Part shown: piece after piece, positions 27,073 to 40,000 of the stretch
Numbering within the stretch: the stretch's first letter is position 1
Layout of the letters: each line of letters opens with the position of its first letter
Translations under genes and position numbers: made by a program
The notes under the pieces: model-generated
Seen by the model: only the letters and a program-made list of their open reading frames with translations
What the model was told of the DNA's origin: nothing
Databases searched by the model: none
NCBI RefSeq assembly: GCF_032854445.1
Contig: NC_088300.1
Location: forward strand, 13,647,570 to 13,711,569
Direction: 5' to 3'
DNA from: Liolophura sinensis
Taxonomy: Eukaryota > Mollusca > Polyplacophora > Chitonida > Chitonidae
Length of the DNA stretch: 64,000 nucleotides

Positions 27073-27608
27073 CTAAAGAATAATGTTATTCTGAAAGGCA
27101 TCATCATTCTACAGTACAAAATAAACAACAAACATTTCCATACTGATACAAATAACATTATTAACAGTCTCCCAAAAAAAATTAAAAGGAGCCTAACACA
27201 TATATGTTCACAAACATGACTAACCCATGAAACACAGCTTTAACACATATGATAAACTACATATATTAAATCTTTCACTTAAACTTGCTCAAGCTGGCCA
27301 GTCACAACAATATGGACATAATAGAATGCTATTAAATACAGGCTACCCCAGAGCTGTATTTTAAGGTCTTCTATTTTTATGTCATTTTTGGTACAATTCA
27401 CAGCAATATCAAATCAGAAAATTAGTTTTGACAATATGATCAAAGGCCTCATTATGACTGTTGACTTCTGCAATTCTTCTGTACTGGCTGCATTACCATT
27501 ATCTGTCATCCATAATCATATGTAATAATACAACATCAGGTAGACATTATCATATATTTAATAATTTGCTTTACTATGATAATATTTCTTATGCAAAGGC
27601 ATCTAAAG

Positions 27609-28556
27609 TTATTCTTCCACTGCCCACAATGGGACTGAAAAGTCCTGTGCTGAACATGAGTCAATTGGTCTGTCGACTTCATCATAACCATCTGATAGAA
27701 TGTCAGAGTCTAAATCAAAGAGGCAGGAGGGGAGAGAACTTATGCTCTCTGACCCCTCTGTTAATGTTGAGTGGGGAGAATTAGGTATTCGGTGACTATA
27801 AACTGGTATGTCTGACTGAGAAACAAGGCCAAACTCCTCCTCATCTGATGAGATGAGGTAGGAATGTGGACAACAAAAGCTTGCGTCTTCAGTAATGAAC
27901 TGGTAGTTATCTGCTGAGTTCATGACAGTATTTGGGTGATCCCCATCGCTGTCACTGTAACCATCACATAATGGTACTACCTGCAGCAAATCATCATCAG
28001 ATAATGGGCAGGTAGAGATGTATGGCACTACTTGATCCCAGCTTTCTGTTTCCACAGTAATGAACTGTGACGGTCTTGGAACATGCTTTGTTGGAATACC
28101 CAGCAGCAAGTTCTCCTCGTCAATGAAACCTTCTGCTTCATACTGTGAACTCAAGTCAAAGCAGTCACAAGCATAAGCTTTGTTTTCTGATCCCTCACCA
28201 TCTTCTGGACTGTACCACACCGCATCTTGGATTAGTTTCGTCACGTTCTCAGTTTCACAAACAGAGGACTTGGGGGTACACAGACCTCCATATACAGCAG
28301 TTACGGGAACATTTACTGGTGCTTCTAAATCACTTTGATGCCAATCCTTCAGTTCACGGCTCAAAATCCAGGGTGAGAACTGCTTGTGCACATTACTATC
28401 CTTTGCATACATTCCGTGTGCGCAGTGATCATCACATGAGCTGTAATTCTCATCTATGTATAACATTTGATGTTCCAAATCTACATCTGGGTCGGTCTTT
28501 GTAATTGAATGACAAGACATAAATCCGTCGTACATGTGCTCAATTTGGGTATCCAT
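27609..28556 (-). CDS. Acidic serine-rich protein of unknown function (315 aa, last or main exon)
   Basis: I do not recognise this protein. It is one uninterrupted 315-codon frame, much longer than chance allows here, starting MDTQIEHMYDGFMSCH and ending DFSVPLWAVEE. It is strongly acidic with many Asp, Glu and Ser, including SSDEEEFGLVS (casein kinase 2-like sites), YSDSDGDHP and SLPSCLFDLDSDILSDGYDE. These mixed acidic-hydrophobic patches resemble transcription activation regions or a cytoplasmic receptor tail. No signal peptide, membrane segment or Cys/His-patterned zinc finger is visible. An in-frame TGA lies eight codons upstream of the ATG, and TTTAG directly precedes the A before the ATG, so this may be a spliced exon whose true start is upstream. 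It is divergent from CLASRP across about 2.4 kb. Confidence 0.75.
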   Translation of the reverse strand: MDTQIEHMYDGFMSCHSITKTDPDVDLEHQMLYIDENYSSCDDHCAHGMYAKDSNVHKQFSPWILSRELKDWHQSDLEAPVNVPVTAVYGGLCTPKSSVCETENVTKLIQDAVWYSPEDGEGSENKAYACDCFDLSSQYEAEGFIDEENLLLGIPTKHVPRPSQFITVETESWDQVVPYISTCPLSDDDLLQVVPLCDGYSDSDGDHPNTVMNSADNYQFITEDASFCCPHSYLISSDEEEFGLVSQSDIPVYSHRIPNSPHSTLTEGSESISSLPSCLFDLDSDILSDGYDEVDRPIDSCSAQDFSVPLWAVEE

Positions 28557-28689
28557 TCTAAAGTCTTGTGTTCTTCAAAGGGTCTATGTTGGCACAGATA
28601 TGCACAGAGCTTCACCAAAGGGCAAAAACAATCTTTTATCCCAAGCCAATAGCCACAATGAAAAAGTTTTGCTCATGATCAGAACTCAC

Positions 28690-28730
28690 TTTAAGGACAG
28701 GAGCACCAGGGACTCTTTCAGATTTCAATG
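28690..28730 (-). other. Candidate small upstream exon of the acidic-protein gene
   Basis: On the minus strand a good acceptor (TGTGTTTTCAG) is followed by 41 bp and a strong donor (AAA|GTGAGT). One frame stays open and reads ALKSERVPGAPVLK. Its exit phase does not match the 315-codon frame through the TTTAG acceptor, so it may be untranslated, may use another acceptor, or may be a false exon. Confidence 0.3.
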
Positions 28731-28889
28731 CTGAAAACACATTTGAACATGAGATATTATATTGAATTTTGTGTACATATATATTTGGTGAAATAAACTC
28801 ATCCATGAATGACCTCCCCAGAAAATGCGAATCTTTAACCACTTCAAAAAATGTCTTGACTAGAAAAGTTAACAAGTAAAATCTCACTT

Positions 28890-30353
28890 AAAGACAATTT
28901 TCACCAAACAAAACTATACCAAAATGAAAGCACTTTCTTTCCACTTAAAGTGGCAATATTTAAGGCCTAATTAACATCTCAGGTGACTGACTCTTCACAA
29001 TTAAATCACAACTTCTTAAGCTTTCACTTAAAAGTAAGATTCCAAAACTTTGAAAGACAGAATGAATTGCCCACATTCGAGGGTCTATGAAGAATATGGT
29101 AGTCTGAAAATATCATAGTTGCAGAATGTAACTCTGAAATCGAGCAACACAGTGTTGGGAGATTTATTGGGGATAATGTGTCGGATCCACGGTAAACCAC
29201 ATTTACTGCATCTCCACATGGGCATTAAATCTTCCCTAGCATAAATCTATGTCAACCAAGTGGTCCCCATTATCAACTAACCTGTTCTGAATCTCGCTGA
29301 AGCAAAAATGACCCATGACAACGGCACAAATACACAAAATAAATACATACACCCACTGTTGAAATAGGCCGTCTGTCACCATTTTAATCACTTGCAAGAA
29401 TGAACGAGGCTATTGCAATTATGGCCATCTGACAACAGTGAGGAGTGAACCTGCCAAATGGACGACTAGACTTGCCTACTGTTACTTTGATTACCATAAG
29501 TATTATATCCCTGCAACAACCTTATTTTTTTCTGTGCTTACATTGATCAAGAGACTAGTATGTACAACTATCGGGATGAGATAGCGACCACAGTGGGTGT
29601 AGTGTGTAAAAATGTATTGTGAAGATGCGGTAAATGTGGCTTACCATTGAGCCAACACATTTGAAGCAGTTATTCCCCATAACTCTTCCGAAACTGCGTG
29701 TTAATCGATTTACATTCCGCAACTAAAAGTACCACTGTAGAACGAACTGTAGAACCAATTTACACAAACGGTCTCGTGCGGTATGTCAAATTATATTTCA
29801 TCAATGGGTGGATGTATATTTACTTACTACACTTATTAAGATCTGAAAGCTACCTATGGTTAATACATGTACGTAAACTTGCATTTTGCATACTGTTAAA
29901 CGTCTGTCCGATCATGTAGGTAGAGTACATCCATGATTAGGTGAACTGACATGGTTTGCATTATCGTGCGCAAAAACTTTTTGCAAGGTAGCGCAAACTA
30001 TTTTTCCTCCATGACAGTGTTAATAATAAAGTGTTCCGAATTTAAAATACATATCAGAATATACATACCTTTATGTTAAGGCTGTTATGTCATAATTCAT
30101 AACTTCTGACATCGATTTTTTGTAAGTCACCGCCAGACGCAGCTAGCAGAAGACAGGCACTGCCCTCCCAGCGTTCATCGCGAGATATTTGTCTAGGGAC
30201 CAAACCAAAGTGTAAAAATATGTTAATGTTTTTTGTACTTAAACAAAACTTTCACTTTGATTCTTATATGTGTTAAATCATTTTAAAACTTTCAATAAAA
30301 TAAAAACAGCAAACCGAAGAAAAAGGCAATGTATATTTGTTGGTATTTTTCAG
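28890..30353. promoter_or_regulatory. Divergent intergenic interval between the acidic-protein gene and CLASRP
   Basis: No coding exon was found. The two genes point away from each other, so this interval should hold the start sites of both. No TATA box could be matched to a start site with confidence. Confidence 0.4.
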
Positions 30354-30508
30354 GAAAGACGTAAAGTGAAGATTATCCCTTACAAACCGCCAGTGTCCAT
30401 GTTCTCGAAACAGTGGTGTTCTGACAGCTCACGAAATACACAGAAGACCGCTGTGCGGAGAGTAAACTTGCTTTTGCAAATGGCGGAAAGGCCAACTCGG
30501 CAACGAAA
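30354..30508 (+). other. Probable 5' untranslated exon of CLASRP
   Basis: It ends at a good donor, CGAAA|GTAAGC, and a TTTTTCAG acceptor precedes 30354, though transcription could also start inside the exon. It contains an ATG at 30480 (CAAATGGCGG). If spliced to 30880 this reads a 13-codon upstream frame (MAERPTRQRNPQH, stop) before the main start. Confidence 0.45.
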
Positions 30509-30879
30509 GTAAGCACGTGAAAACTCCGATATGAGCGTGATGTCTGCGTTGTTTTTACTAAAACGCAGTAAATACACGCCATCCATTCCTATGAATTTAT
30601 GTATAGGTAACAGACGTATATCAGTAACGAGACTACAAGTTTGTTGGTCAGTTGATTCTGTGAATTTGGTCGCATGTAGAAAGCAAGATTGCTCAATGAC
30701 CAAATTTCGATACCGTCTGGCGGCCTTCGTTATTTCACCAAGAAACACTCATTTAAAAATAATGTTATTTTGGTGTGAGTAGTAGTTGTAAAGACTAGGA
30801 TTATATTTTCTTCTAGATTAAAGTTCCATCACAAATTCACTTAAATGTCTAATGATGTTTACTCATTTCCCACTTTCAG

Positions 30880-30978
30880 CCCTCAGCATTAAACCTGTGT
30901 TTTGAAGACAGGGAAATCCTTCCTGCTGGAAAGATCATTTTTTTCTCAACTAGATTTTGTACTTGAAACATGGCGACT
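30880..30978 (+). other. CLASRP: CLASRP 5' UTR, second exon part
   Basis: A pyrimidine-rich acceptor (CCCACTTTCAG) opens this exon, which runs into the coding start. An in-frame ATG at 30970 would add three residues (MAT) before the conserved MWHEARK. Confidence 0.65.
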
Positions 30979-31077
30979 ATGTGGCATGAAGCACGGAAGC
31001 AGGAGAGGCGTATCCGCGGGCTCATGGTTGACTACAAGAAAAGAGCAGAGAGGCGTCGAGAATTCTATGAAAAAATT
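30979..31077 (+). CDS. CLASRP: CLASRP coding exon 1
   Basis: It encodes MWHEARKQERRIRGLMVDYK through EFYEKI, 33 codons, ending in phase 0 at ATT|GTAAGA. This start matches the human protein. Confidence 0.95.
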
Positions 31078-34000
31078 GTAAGATATACATAGAAACATTG
31101 CATAGATGACAGATGAAATCAAGCTTCTGTGTTAACATTATTGTTGTTTTAATAGAGAACTGTTCACAAACAAAATATCACTAAAAGTACTTACTGTATC
31201 TCCTGTCACTGAGATTTTATGTCTTTCATGTAAATGGATATTTTTTATGTTTTCCTTGAATGGTTGAATAATTAAGCAGTGTAAGTGATCTGTTTTCTGT
31301 AAAGTTTCAGTGTTTTCATCTGAAGCAACAAGTGTATCCATTCATATCATCATAATTAAGTTTCATATGTAACTGCTACATATGCTCTAATTAAATAATT
31401 TTTGTATCTTTCTGATGACAGATGTTAATTTAAAATATTTGTTGGTATGGCCATGATTAAAATAATTTAATGTCTTCATCACAGAAACTTGATCCAACAC
31501 AATTTTTACGTCTGCATGGAAGACCCCTGAAAATACATCTGGACCATGCTGTTGCCATGGCAGCAGAAAGCCCACAAAGCATGTATGTATTATGAGTTTC
31601 TCTCATATGACTGGTTGTACTGTCACGGCGAAATGTATACAGCTAGAGATTCATCGGCTGTCATAGCATTGTACATGGTTTAATTCCGTTACCTAGCCAC
31701 GATACATCCACACATTACTGAGGCTCTTACCAATAAACTGAGTTATTATGTATTGAACATGGATAGTGTCTTAGCGTCCATTCATTTTCCTGCTATGATG
31801 CAGTGATTTACTTATTCAGTTAAAAACAAGGATTAAAACAGTATGTGGAAGTGACATCCTAGATGCCACTGTGTGTAGTTGTCCGCCCACATGTTTAGTC
31901 AGTTAGTGATAAGATCTAGTTGTGTTACATAGGCTTAATATTGTCAAAATGTAAAATTAGCAGAATTGTAAGAAATTCCATTCAGATCTGAATTTACAAG
32001 TTTATTCAGTTGGGAAGAAAAAAGTAAGGCAAGAAATCTATTGAAGGGAAGATCGTATTACACAGTTCTACTATTTTGTCTGTCAAATAAACAGCCCCAC
32101 CTTGAAGGAAGCGTAAAAATAAATGTAATGTGACTGAATCTCAAAATTGGTAAAAAATAAATATGTAACTGAGAAGGTTAAGCTTAATGGAGCAGATAAA
32201 GTGTATTTAGGAGAAAACTGCAGTATGAAGTAAACCATATGAAAGATGAAAAAAAAATTCCCAAATACAAAATATTATTTGTATGCTATGTGTCTGCATA
32301 AATCAGAGAAAGTAAAGACATTATTTTCTTAAGAATAAGTTGCTATACTAATTGTATTTACATGTACTACATTTCAGGCTGTTAAAAGGATGTTACCAGA
32401 AATATATCGATAATGGCACAATAAGCCAAATCAGCGTTTCAGGGGTCTCACAAGCTCACAAAGAAATTTGAGAGTGTCTGGGGATGGTCGTGGATTTCCT
32501 CCAGGTTCTGCCTGGTTTCCTCCTACCATAGTACTGGCCGCCGTCGTAGAAGTGAAATATTCTTGAGTACGGCGTAAAACACCAATCAAATAATCAAATA
32601 AATAATATTGGATAAACAGGTGGGAGCTCTTGCAAACTACCGGAGATAAAAGGCATGATTTTACATTAGGTGCCAATAGCACCATCAGGTTGACAGATAT
32701 GTATTCAATCTTGCAACTGCCGTTAAATAACGTCTTTTTATCTACGTTATTTTGCGAGAGCCCCCACCTGCCGATATCTGATGTGAACTCACGAGACCCA
32801 TGAAATACCATTTGGGCTTATACAACATAAATTTTGCTTTTTGTATAATTGAACTTAATCACTTTGGTCAGTAAATGTGTTTTTTAACTCAGTTCATTTC
32901 ATTTTTGCTTTGTAAATTTTGTGTCCCAGGCCTTGTTTAAATAAATATAATCTAGATAGAACTACAAACAGGTTTTTGAATAAATGTGTTCAGTGAAAAC
33001 CACCTCTAAATATACACATTATCATTTATTTGATTCAAGATCTACTTTTAAGTTCTTTTTTTATTCTTGCCAAACCTGTAAATGTGCCTACTGTCATTTT
33101 TTATCAGAGAAAGTCATTTTTGTTCTTCTCTAAACCAGTTATCAAGTGAAAAATATAGAAGAATATTTATAGAAATTTACAGATAATGACACAATACAAC
33201 ATAAAATTTGCCTAGGGTTTGTAAGTAAGATTTTTATTAACGCAATTCAGATTCCACGTTGGTCGGTAAAAACTTTTTAACTGGATGTAGCCCCTGCCAA
33301 AAACTTAATTTCTGTTTGTAAAATGTTGACCTCTATGAATTCCTGACATCATGCAGTAAACAGTCACCATTGTTTTAAGGTTTTATCACAGGTATGTAAA
33401 AATCGAAACTTCATTATTTCATACCATACCATTATTTGACTTAAGTAACCAAGTTTCAGACTCTTGTTCATCTTTGAAATGAGATAGAAACCAAATAGTT
33501 TGACTGCTGCTATTCAAGGAGGCTTAGAAACATTCTCAGGGAAACAGTCACAATCCATCAACGTATTTTTTGCTGTCATATTGGAGTGACCGCTTCAGTG
33601 GTTAATGGTTAGAGCGTCTGCGTTGAAGCCGGCAGACCTGCAATCAAACTCGGGTCAGGTCATACCAAAGACTTTAAAAATTGTTCTTGTTGCTACCTCC
33701 TTGGCGCTCAGCAGTGAGAGGTTAGAGCAAGGACTCAGGACTGGTTGTCCCGGTGTCAGTGTAATATGACTGGGTGGGGTGTCATGTCTGGTTTCTTTGG
33801 CATGATACTTCAGTGGCAGGAGCACTTTAGCGGCATGGACTTGCCATGCCACAAGACGACACAGTAGATGTGACGTATAACCTCAAGCATTCATTTATGT
33901 TGGAGTGACATAGGTGGAAATTTGCCTCCTGGATTCATTAGATTTACTTCTTTTATTGCATGTCTTTTTGTTTTGTTTTGTTTGGGTTTTTTTGGCTGAA

Positions 34001-37000
34001 ATGGGTAAGTTGTTTTGGAAATAAGGGATTGTCAATGCCACTAAGAGGTCAAGGAAACAAGACTGGTTTGACCGGTGTCACTATAAATGTGACTGGGTGG
34101 GGTGTCATGTCAGGTGTCTTTGGCATGATACTTCTACCAAAAGAAGATGCAGTATACATGTGTGTACACACTCTTTGTTGGTTGACTGAAAAATGTTTAA
34201 ATATGACGTAAAACCCCAGCAAATATACATAACATACTAATTATCTCTCTTTTGTTTTTTACAGGATGCCATGGCGAGGGAACCCTAACAACATGATAGA
34301 TAGGTTTGATGTGCGGGCAAACCTGGACATAATCCCAGAGACTGTGAAAAACTCCCCTATAATGTATGTGAAGTTTGACTCTATACTCCCCAACACAGAC
34401 TTCTGTACCAGCCCCATATGCTGGCGGGGCGCTCCAGATAGTCAACCAAGCACAGGAAAGCAGAGTCATCAGCCAAAATTTTAAACCCATTCTACATATA
34501 CTTAGATAGTTTAATGTTTAAATTTAAAATAATACACCTAGGTGCTATAGAAAGAAGTTCACCATTCCTACCCCCCCCCCCCCCCCCCAAGTTTTCTCAT
34601 GCAGAAGGTAGGAGTGATTAGAACCATATATCTTAGACAGATTACATTATCTGTTTTAAGCAAAATTAGATCGTGTTTCAAAGATATGTGTATAATAATG
34701 CCAGCTGTGCCATACTAACCTTAAGACAATTCTATTGATTGTGATGTTTTATTAAGCATATCATGCAATACATTTTGTATCTGCAGATTAAAACATACTG
34801 AATGCAGCACTCAGAGACCTCCGTCTGTACACATTGTAACCTACATGAACACATGTTATTATCTTAAAATGTAACAACAAAAAATGTTTGTTTGTTTTTT
34901 GTACCACAGATTGTCTGAGGCTCAGGAGCGAGAAGAAAGGATGTGTTGCTATGAGAGTTACAGGACCTTGGTAGAGAATGAAGCCGCAGGCTGTAAGTCA
35001 CGCGTAACGATCAACGCTCAGTGGACTAACATGTTCTGATCTGTCATTTTTCAAATCATGTTTCAGTGTTACATATACAGACAAGTTCAAATACATGTAT
35101 AGAACAATGCTGGGTAGACTCTTCAAGTGCATGAGTCCATGGTTGGCAGGGATACTAACTAAAAAAAAAAAAATTGTGTACCGTATTTCACTTAGTTTTG
35201 TAAGTGAAACATTTTACTTGACACATCCACAGTATAGAGCCGTAGTGATTTTTGGTGAAGTTGGATTAATTTATGTACTTCTGAAGGTGCCTTTTTTCAT
35301 ACCAGACTTGTTAGGACTAGCCAAACCAGTTCAAACCAGTGCATTTGAATATTATTTGTCATGATCGATTTCACATGGAGTATGTTGGTCCTCTCAGCTC
35401 GAGAAGGACCATAAATGAACTTTTGTAGCATTTTACAAATCTACATGTATATAGTATACCAAAGGGTGTTCCTGTTTCCACTCATTTAAAAATCAAAGTG
35501 GAATATTCCAGAGTGTGGCAGCAAGCAAATAAATAAATGTAATGATCATAAGCTGGATGACACTTAATATAAGTTATGTTTCTAATATTGTAATGATTTT
35601 TTTTTTTTCAGTGTCAGAGGAACAATGCCTGTACCAGATTTATGTAGATGAACAATTTGGGCCAGTTACAAAACTTGGCTCAACAGAAGAGGAAAAGAAA
35701 AAGTATGTTGAAAGCAACAGAGTATATTATCTGGCACTCCACTGTAATCCATAGGATTGCAAAAAAAAATGTTGCCGCCTCATTGCATACATTGTATTTT
35801 AAGGAACTAATTCTGCTTTTTTGTGATGTATATTTTAAAAGATTACATGCTCTGTCCTAAAGATGCTGTATCAGTTGGTATTATGAAATGGTATCTGTCC
35901 CATAAAGGAGGGACATGTTTTGTTTTCCTGGATAGATGAAGATAGGTTAAGTTAATGGTAGAAAACAGAAAATTTTACACCAGCGTGTGACTAAAAACAG
36001 GGCCTGTAACGTTAAAAGAAAAGACAGCACCAGATCGAATGTGTCTACCTGTATATGCATCAATAAATTACACTGGTCCCTCGAATTTAAGCAGAATGTT
36101 TAAGCAAATATGCCTCTCTGCATCACAGTTTGCCAGGGAGATTTGAGGAACAAACGTGATTTTAACTGAATTGCTTCCCTTCATGTTTGTTGGATGCTAT
36201 GAAAGCCTTCCACACATGATTCTCTTGTTGCCTCCAAGTTGTTTATTTTTATTTCTAAAGCATAAAGTTTGATGAAATTCAACAGTTGCACACTTGTTAT
36301 CCGGTCCATGAACATTCTGCGCATAATTTTGAATTCTTCATATGGTGCATTTAGTTTACAGTACATTTACCAAAACACTGAATGGTGGAGAGTTAGTCAG
36401 CAGAGAAGAAAACTCCAAATCTTCTCACAGGTTTCGTTCAAATCACCATGGCTTACCTGCACAAGCGGTGGGAATTTGGTTGAAAAACATCTGTTCAGCT
36501 GATATGTACATATGAATGGAAATATATGTATTTTGGAGCTACCTTTGCTCCACCTATGATGACTTGACAAGAATCCTCCTATGTGTTTATTTTAAGCGAT
36601 GTAACAATGTGTTGCCGCTATCTTTGTTTTCTTGCACATTGTCAAGTTGTTATGGATTAAGGTTTGTTCTCTTAAAAATACATTATTCTATTAAAAAATT
36701 TTTCAAAATTCATGATATACTTTTGTCATACAGGTCTAAAAGTCACCTTTCTCAAAGATAACAGATTCTCAACGCGCATTCTCAAGTCAGTCACGTTCAG
36801 ATTTCTGCTTATTCCAGCCATTACATGTTGTCCGGATTCAATCTTCGGTAGATTCGATTATAACACGGTATAAATCTTTTTGCAAAATCATGCTCATTGA
36901 GAAAATCAAAAGCACCACCATATTATCAGTTGTAACTTATCAGGCACAAGTTATTTCTGTAACCCAAGAACACAACCATTTCTGGATTTTCCTGCTGTTA

Positions 37001-40000
37001 CTCCTTACAGCACATTTGTTCTCTACATTCACTTTGCATCACAGCCGCTACTAGCAAATTTTGCACAGAAATCTTGAACAATGCCAAGGTCACTAGGGTC
37101 ATGGTGATGAGGCAGGAGGTGATACCAGATACCACTAAAATTCTGTCTCCATCTTTGTTTCTGATAATACTTTATACATTTGCATTATTTTTGTATGCAC
37201 AACATGATTCTAACCAACACCTGAAACAAGTTTATTGATGAATGCTGACTAAATAATTCTGCTTGAGAAGAGACTAAGCCTATACAAGACCACGTCCGTC
37301 TCTCGAGCTCTAAAGGTCAAGCTTGTCAAGTAGTAAGTGTGATGTAGAGCGAGCGTAGACTGTCACATGCGCTGTAAGGAGCATAGCTTACTGTGATGTA
37401 GAGCAAGCATAGAGTGTCACGTGCTGTAAGTAGTATGGCTTACTGTGATGTAAAACGAGTGTAGAGTGTCACGTGCTGTAAGTAGTATGGCTTACTGTTA
37501 TGTAAAGCGAGCGTAGTGTGTCACGTGCTGTAAGTAGTATGGCTTACTGTAATGTAAAGCGAGCGTAGCGTGTCACGTGCTGTAAGTAGTATGGCTTGCT
37601 GTTATGTAAAGTGAGCGTAGTATGTCACGTGCTGTAAGTAGTATGGCTTACTGTTACGTAAAGCGAGCGTAGTGTGTCTCGTGCTGTAAGTAGTATGGCT
37701 TACTGTTATGTAAAGCGAGCGTAGTGTGTCTCATGCTGTAAGTAGTATGGCTTACTGTTATGTAAAGCGAGCGTAGTGTGTCTCGTGCTGTAAGTAGTAT
37801 GGCTTACTGTTATGTAAAGCGAGCGTAGAGTGTCACGTGCTGTAAGTAGTATGGCTTACTGTGATGTAAAACGAGCGTAGAGTGTCACGTGCTGTAAGTA
37901 GTATGGCTTACTGTTATGTAAAGCGAGCGTAGTGTGTCACGTGCTGTAAGTAGTATGGCTTGCTGTAATGTAAAGCGAGCGTAGCGTGTCACGTGCTGTA
38001 AGTAGTATGGCTTGCTGTTATGTAAAGCGAGCGTAGTATGTCACGTGCTGTAAGTAGTATGGCTTACTGTTATGTAAAGCGAGCGTAGTGTGTCTCGTGC
38101 TGTAAGTAGTATGGCTTACTGTTATGTAAAGCGAGCGTAGTGTGTCTCGTGCTGTAAGTAGTATGGCTTACTGTTATGTAAAGCGAGCGTAGTGTGTCTC
38201 GTGCTGTAAGTAGTATGGCTTACTGTTATGTAAAGCGAGCGTAGAGTGTCACGTGCTGTAAGTAGTATGGCTTACTGTGATGTAAAGCGAGCGTAGTGTG
38301 TCACGTGCTGTAAGTAGTATGGCTTACTGTTATGTAAAGCGAGCGTAGTGTGTCACGTGCTGTAAGTAGTATGGCTTACTGTGATGTAAAGCGAGCGTAG
38401 CGTGTCTCGTGCTGTAAGTAGTATGGCTTACTGTTATGTAAAGCGAGCGTAGCGTGTCTCGTGCTGTAAGTAGTATGGCTTACTGTTATGTAAAGCGAGC
38501 GTAGCGTGTCTCGTGCTGTAAGTAGTATGGCTTACTGTTATGTAAAGCGAGCGTAGCGTGTCACGTGCTGTAAGTAGTATGGCTTACTGTGATGTAAAGC
38601 GAGCGTAGCGTGTCACGTGCTGTAAGTAGTATGGCTTACTGTTATGTAAAGCGAGCGTAGTGTGTCACGTGCTGTAAGTAGTATGGCTTACTGTTATGTA
38701 AAGCGAGCGTAGCGTGTCTCGTGCTGTAAGTAGTATGGCTTACTGTTATGTAAAGCGAGCGTAGCGTGTCTCGTGCTGTAAGTAGTATGGCTTACTGTTA
38801 TGTAAAGCGAGCGTAGCGTGTCTCGTGCTGTAAGTAGTATGGCTTACTGTGATGTAGAGCGAGCGTAGTGTCACACTGCGCTGTAAGGAGTATGGCTTAA
38901 AAGCTGATTTATATATTTACCAAGCACAAAAATGTCATATATTATGTATTGTGTTTTGTGTCATAGGTCTTCTTCCTGCAGATGCACTACACATATTCAT
39001 AAAGTACAATGTCATAATGCTAAAGCAAAAGTAAATAATACAAAATTTTTGTTGGCCAGATTATCGGAGAAGAAAGCAGCTATTGCTTTCTCGTATGACG
39101 AGAATACCCCTGGTGAGGAGAAGGAAGGAGACAGTGATGCGGAGAGCAGTGATACAGACGTGGAGACTGCAGACTTAGGTAGGCCATTCCCATGCCATTT
39201 GTCAGATTTGTATGTAGTTACCTTATTATCATATTATCTGTAATTGATGACGTACATGTGTGTCATTTGAGTAGTGCACTTGTAGTGGCACGTGTAAATG
39301 TTATTATCTCTATAGGTGTGTCGAATTGATATTATGAGTTATCTCATTCTCATTCTCATTCTGTTATCAGTTAGCTGTAGGTTTGTCATTTTGTTATTAG
39401 TTCAATTGAGTTCATTTCATGTGGTTATCAGTTAGCTGTAGATATGTCATTTTGTTATCAGCTCTAGGTTTGTCACTTGGTTATCAGCTGTAGGTTTTGT
39501 CATTTGGTTATCAGCTGTAGGTTTGTCATTTTGCTATCAGTTAGCTGTAGATGAGTCATTTTGTTATCAGTTAGCTGTAGGTTTGTCATTTTGTTATTAG
39601 TTAACTGAGTGCATGTCATTTGGTTATCATTTAGCTTTACCTTTTAGCTATTTAGATATGTGGCTTTGGTGTCATTTATTGGATAGATGGAAAGTCAGAA
39701 TTTATTGCCGTAACCTTTACACATGAACTGTCTGGTGTTTCAGATGTAACACTAGATGTGGACACCTTAACACCAGAGCAGATCACACTGTTAAACCAGT
39801 GTGCCCATCAGTTCGGGATGAGTGAGGATGACTACATCAGGTGAGAAGGCGCAGGATTGCTTTGACTTACTTCCATGTACGATTATAATTTCCTCAGCAG
39901 AAATATACACACTTAGGCACGTGACTCTGAGCTGGCACACACATGTTCACAGTGTACACAAAGAAGGTCATGTGGCCCAGTGGTGAGTGTGCTGGAGCAG

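Larger units (their letters stand above)
31583..34264 (+). other. CLASRP intron 2
   Basis: A 2.7-kb intron with one family A SINE fragment and two family B SINE copies. No further exon was seen. Confidence 0.85.
35703..39059 (+). other. CLASRP intron 5
   Basis: The longest intron of the model (3.36 kb). Almost half of it is the 52-bp minisatellite listed separately. Confidence 0.9.

Noticed and set aside
28145-28504. 119-codon plus-strand open frame
   Set aside because: It is antisense to the acidic-protein frame, which is longer and more protein-like.
37316-38898. CRISPR-like array
   Set aside because: The copies are directly adjacent with no unique spacers, and the genome is eukaryotic; it is a minisatellite.
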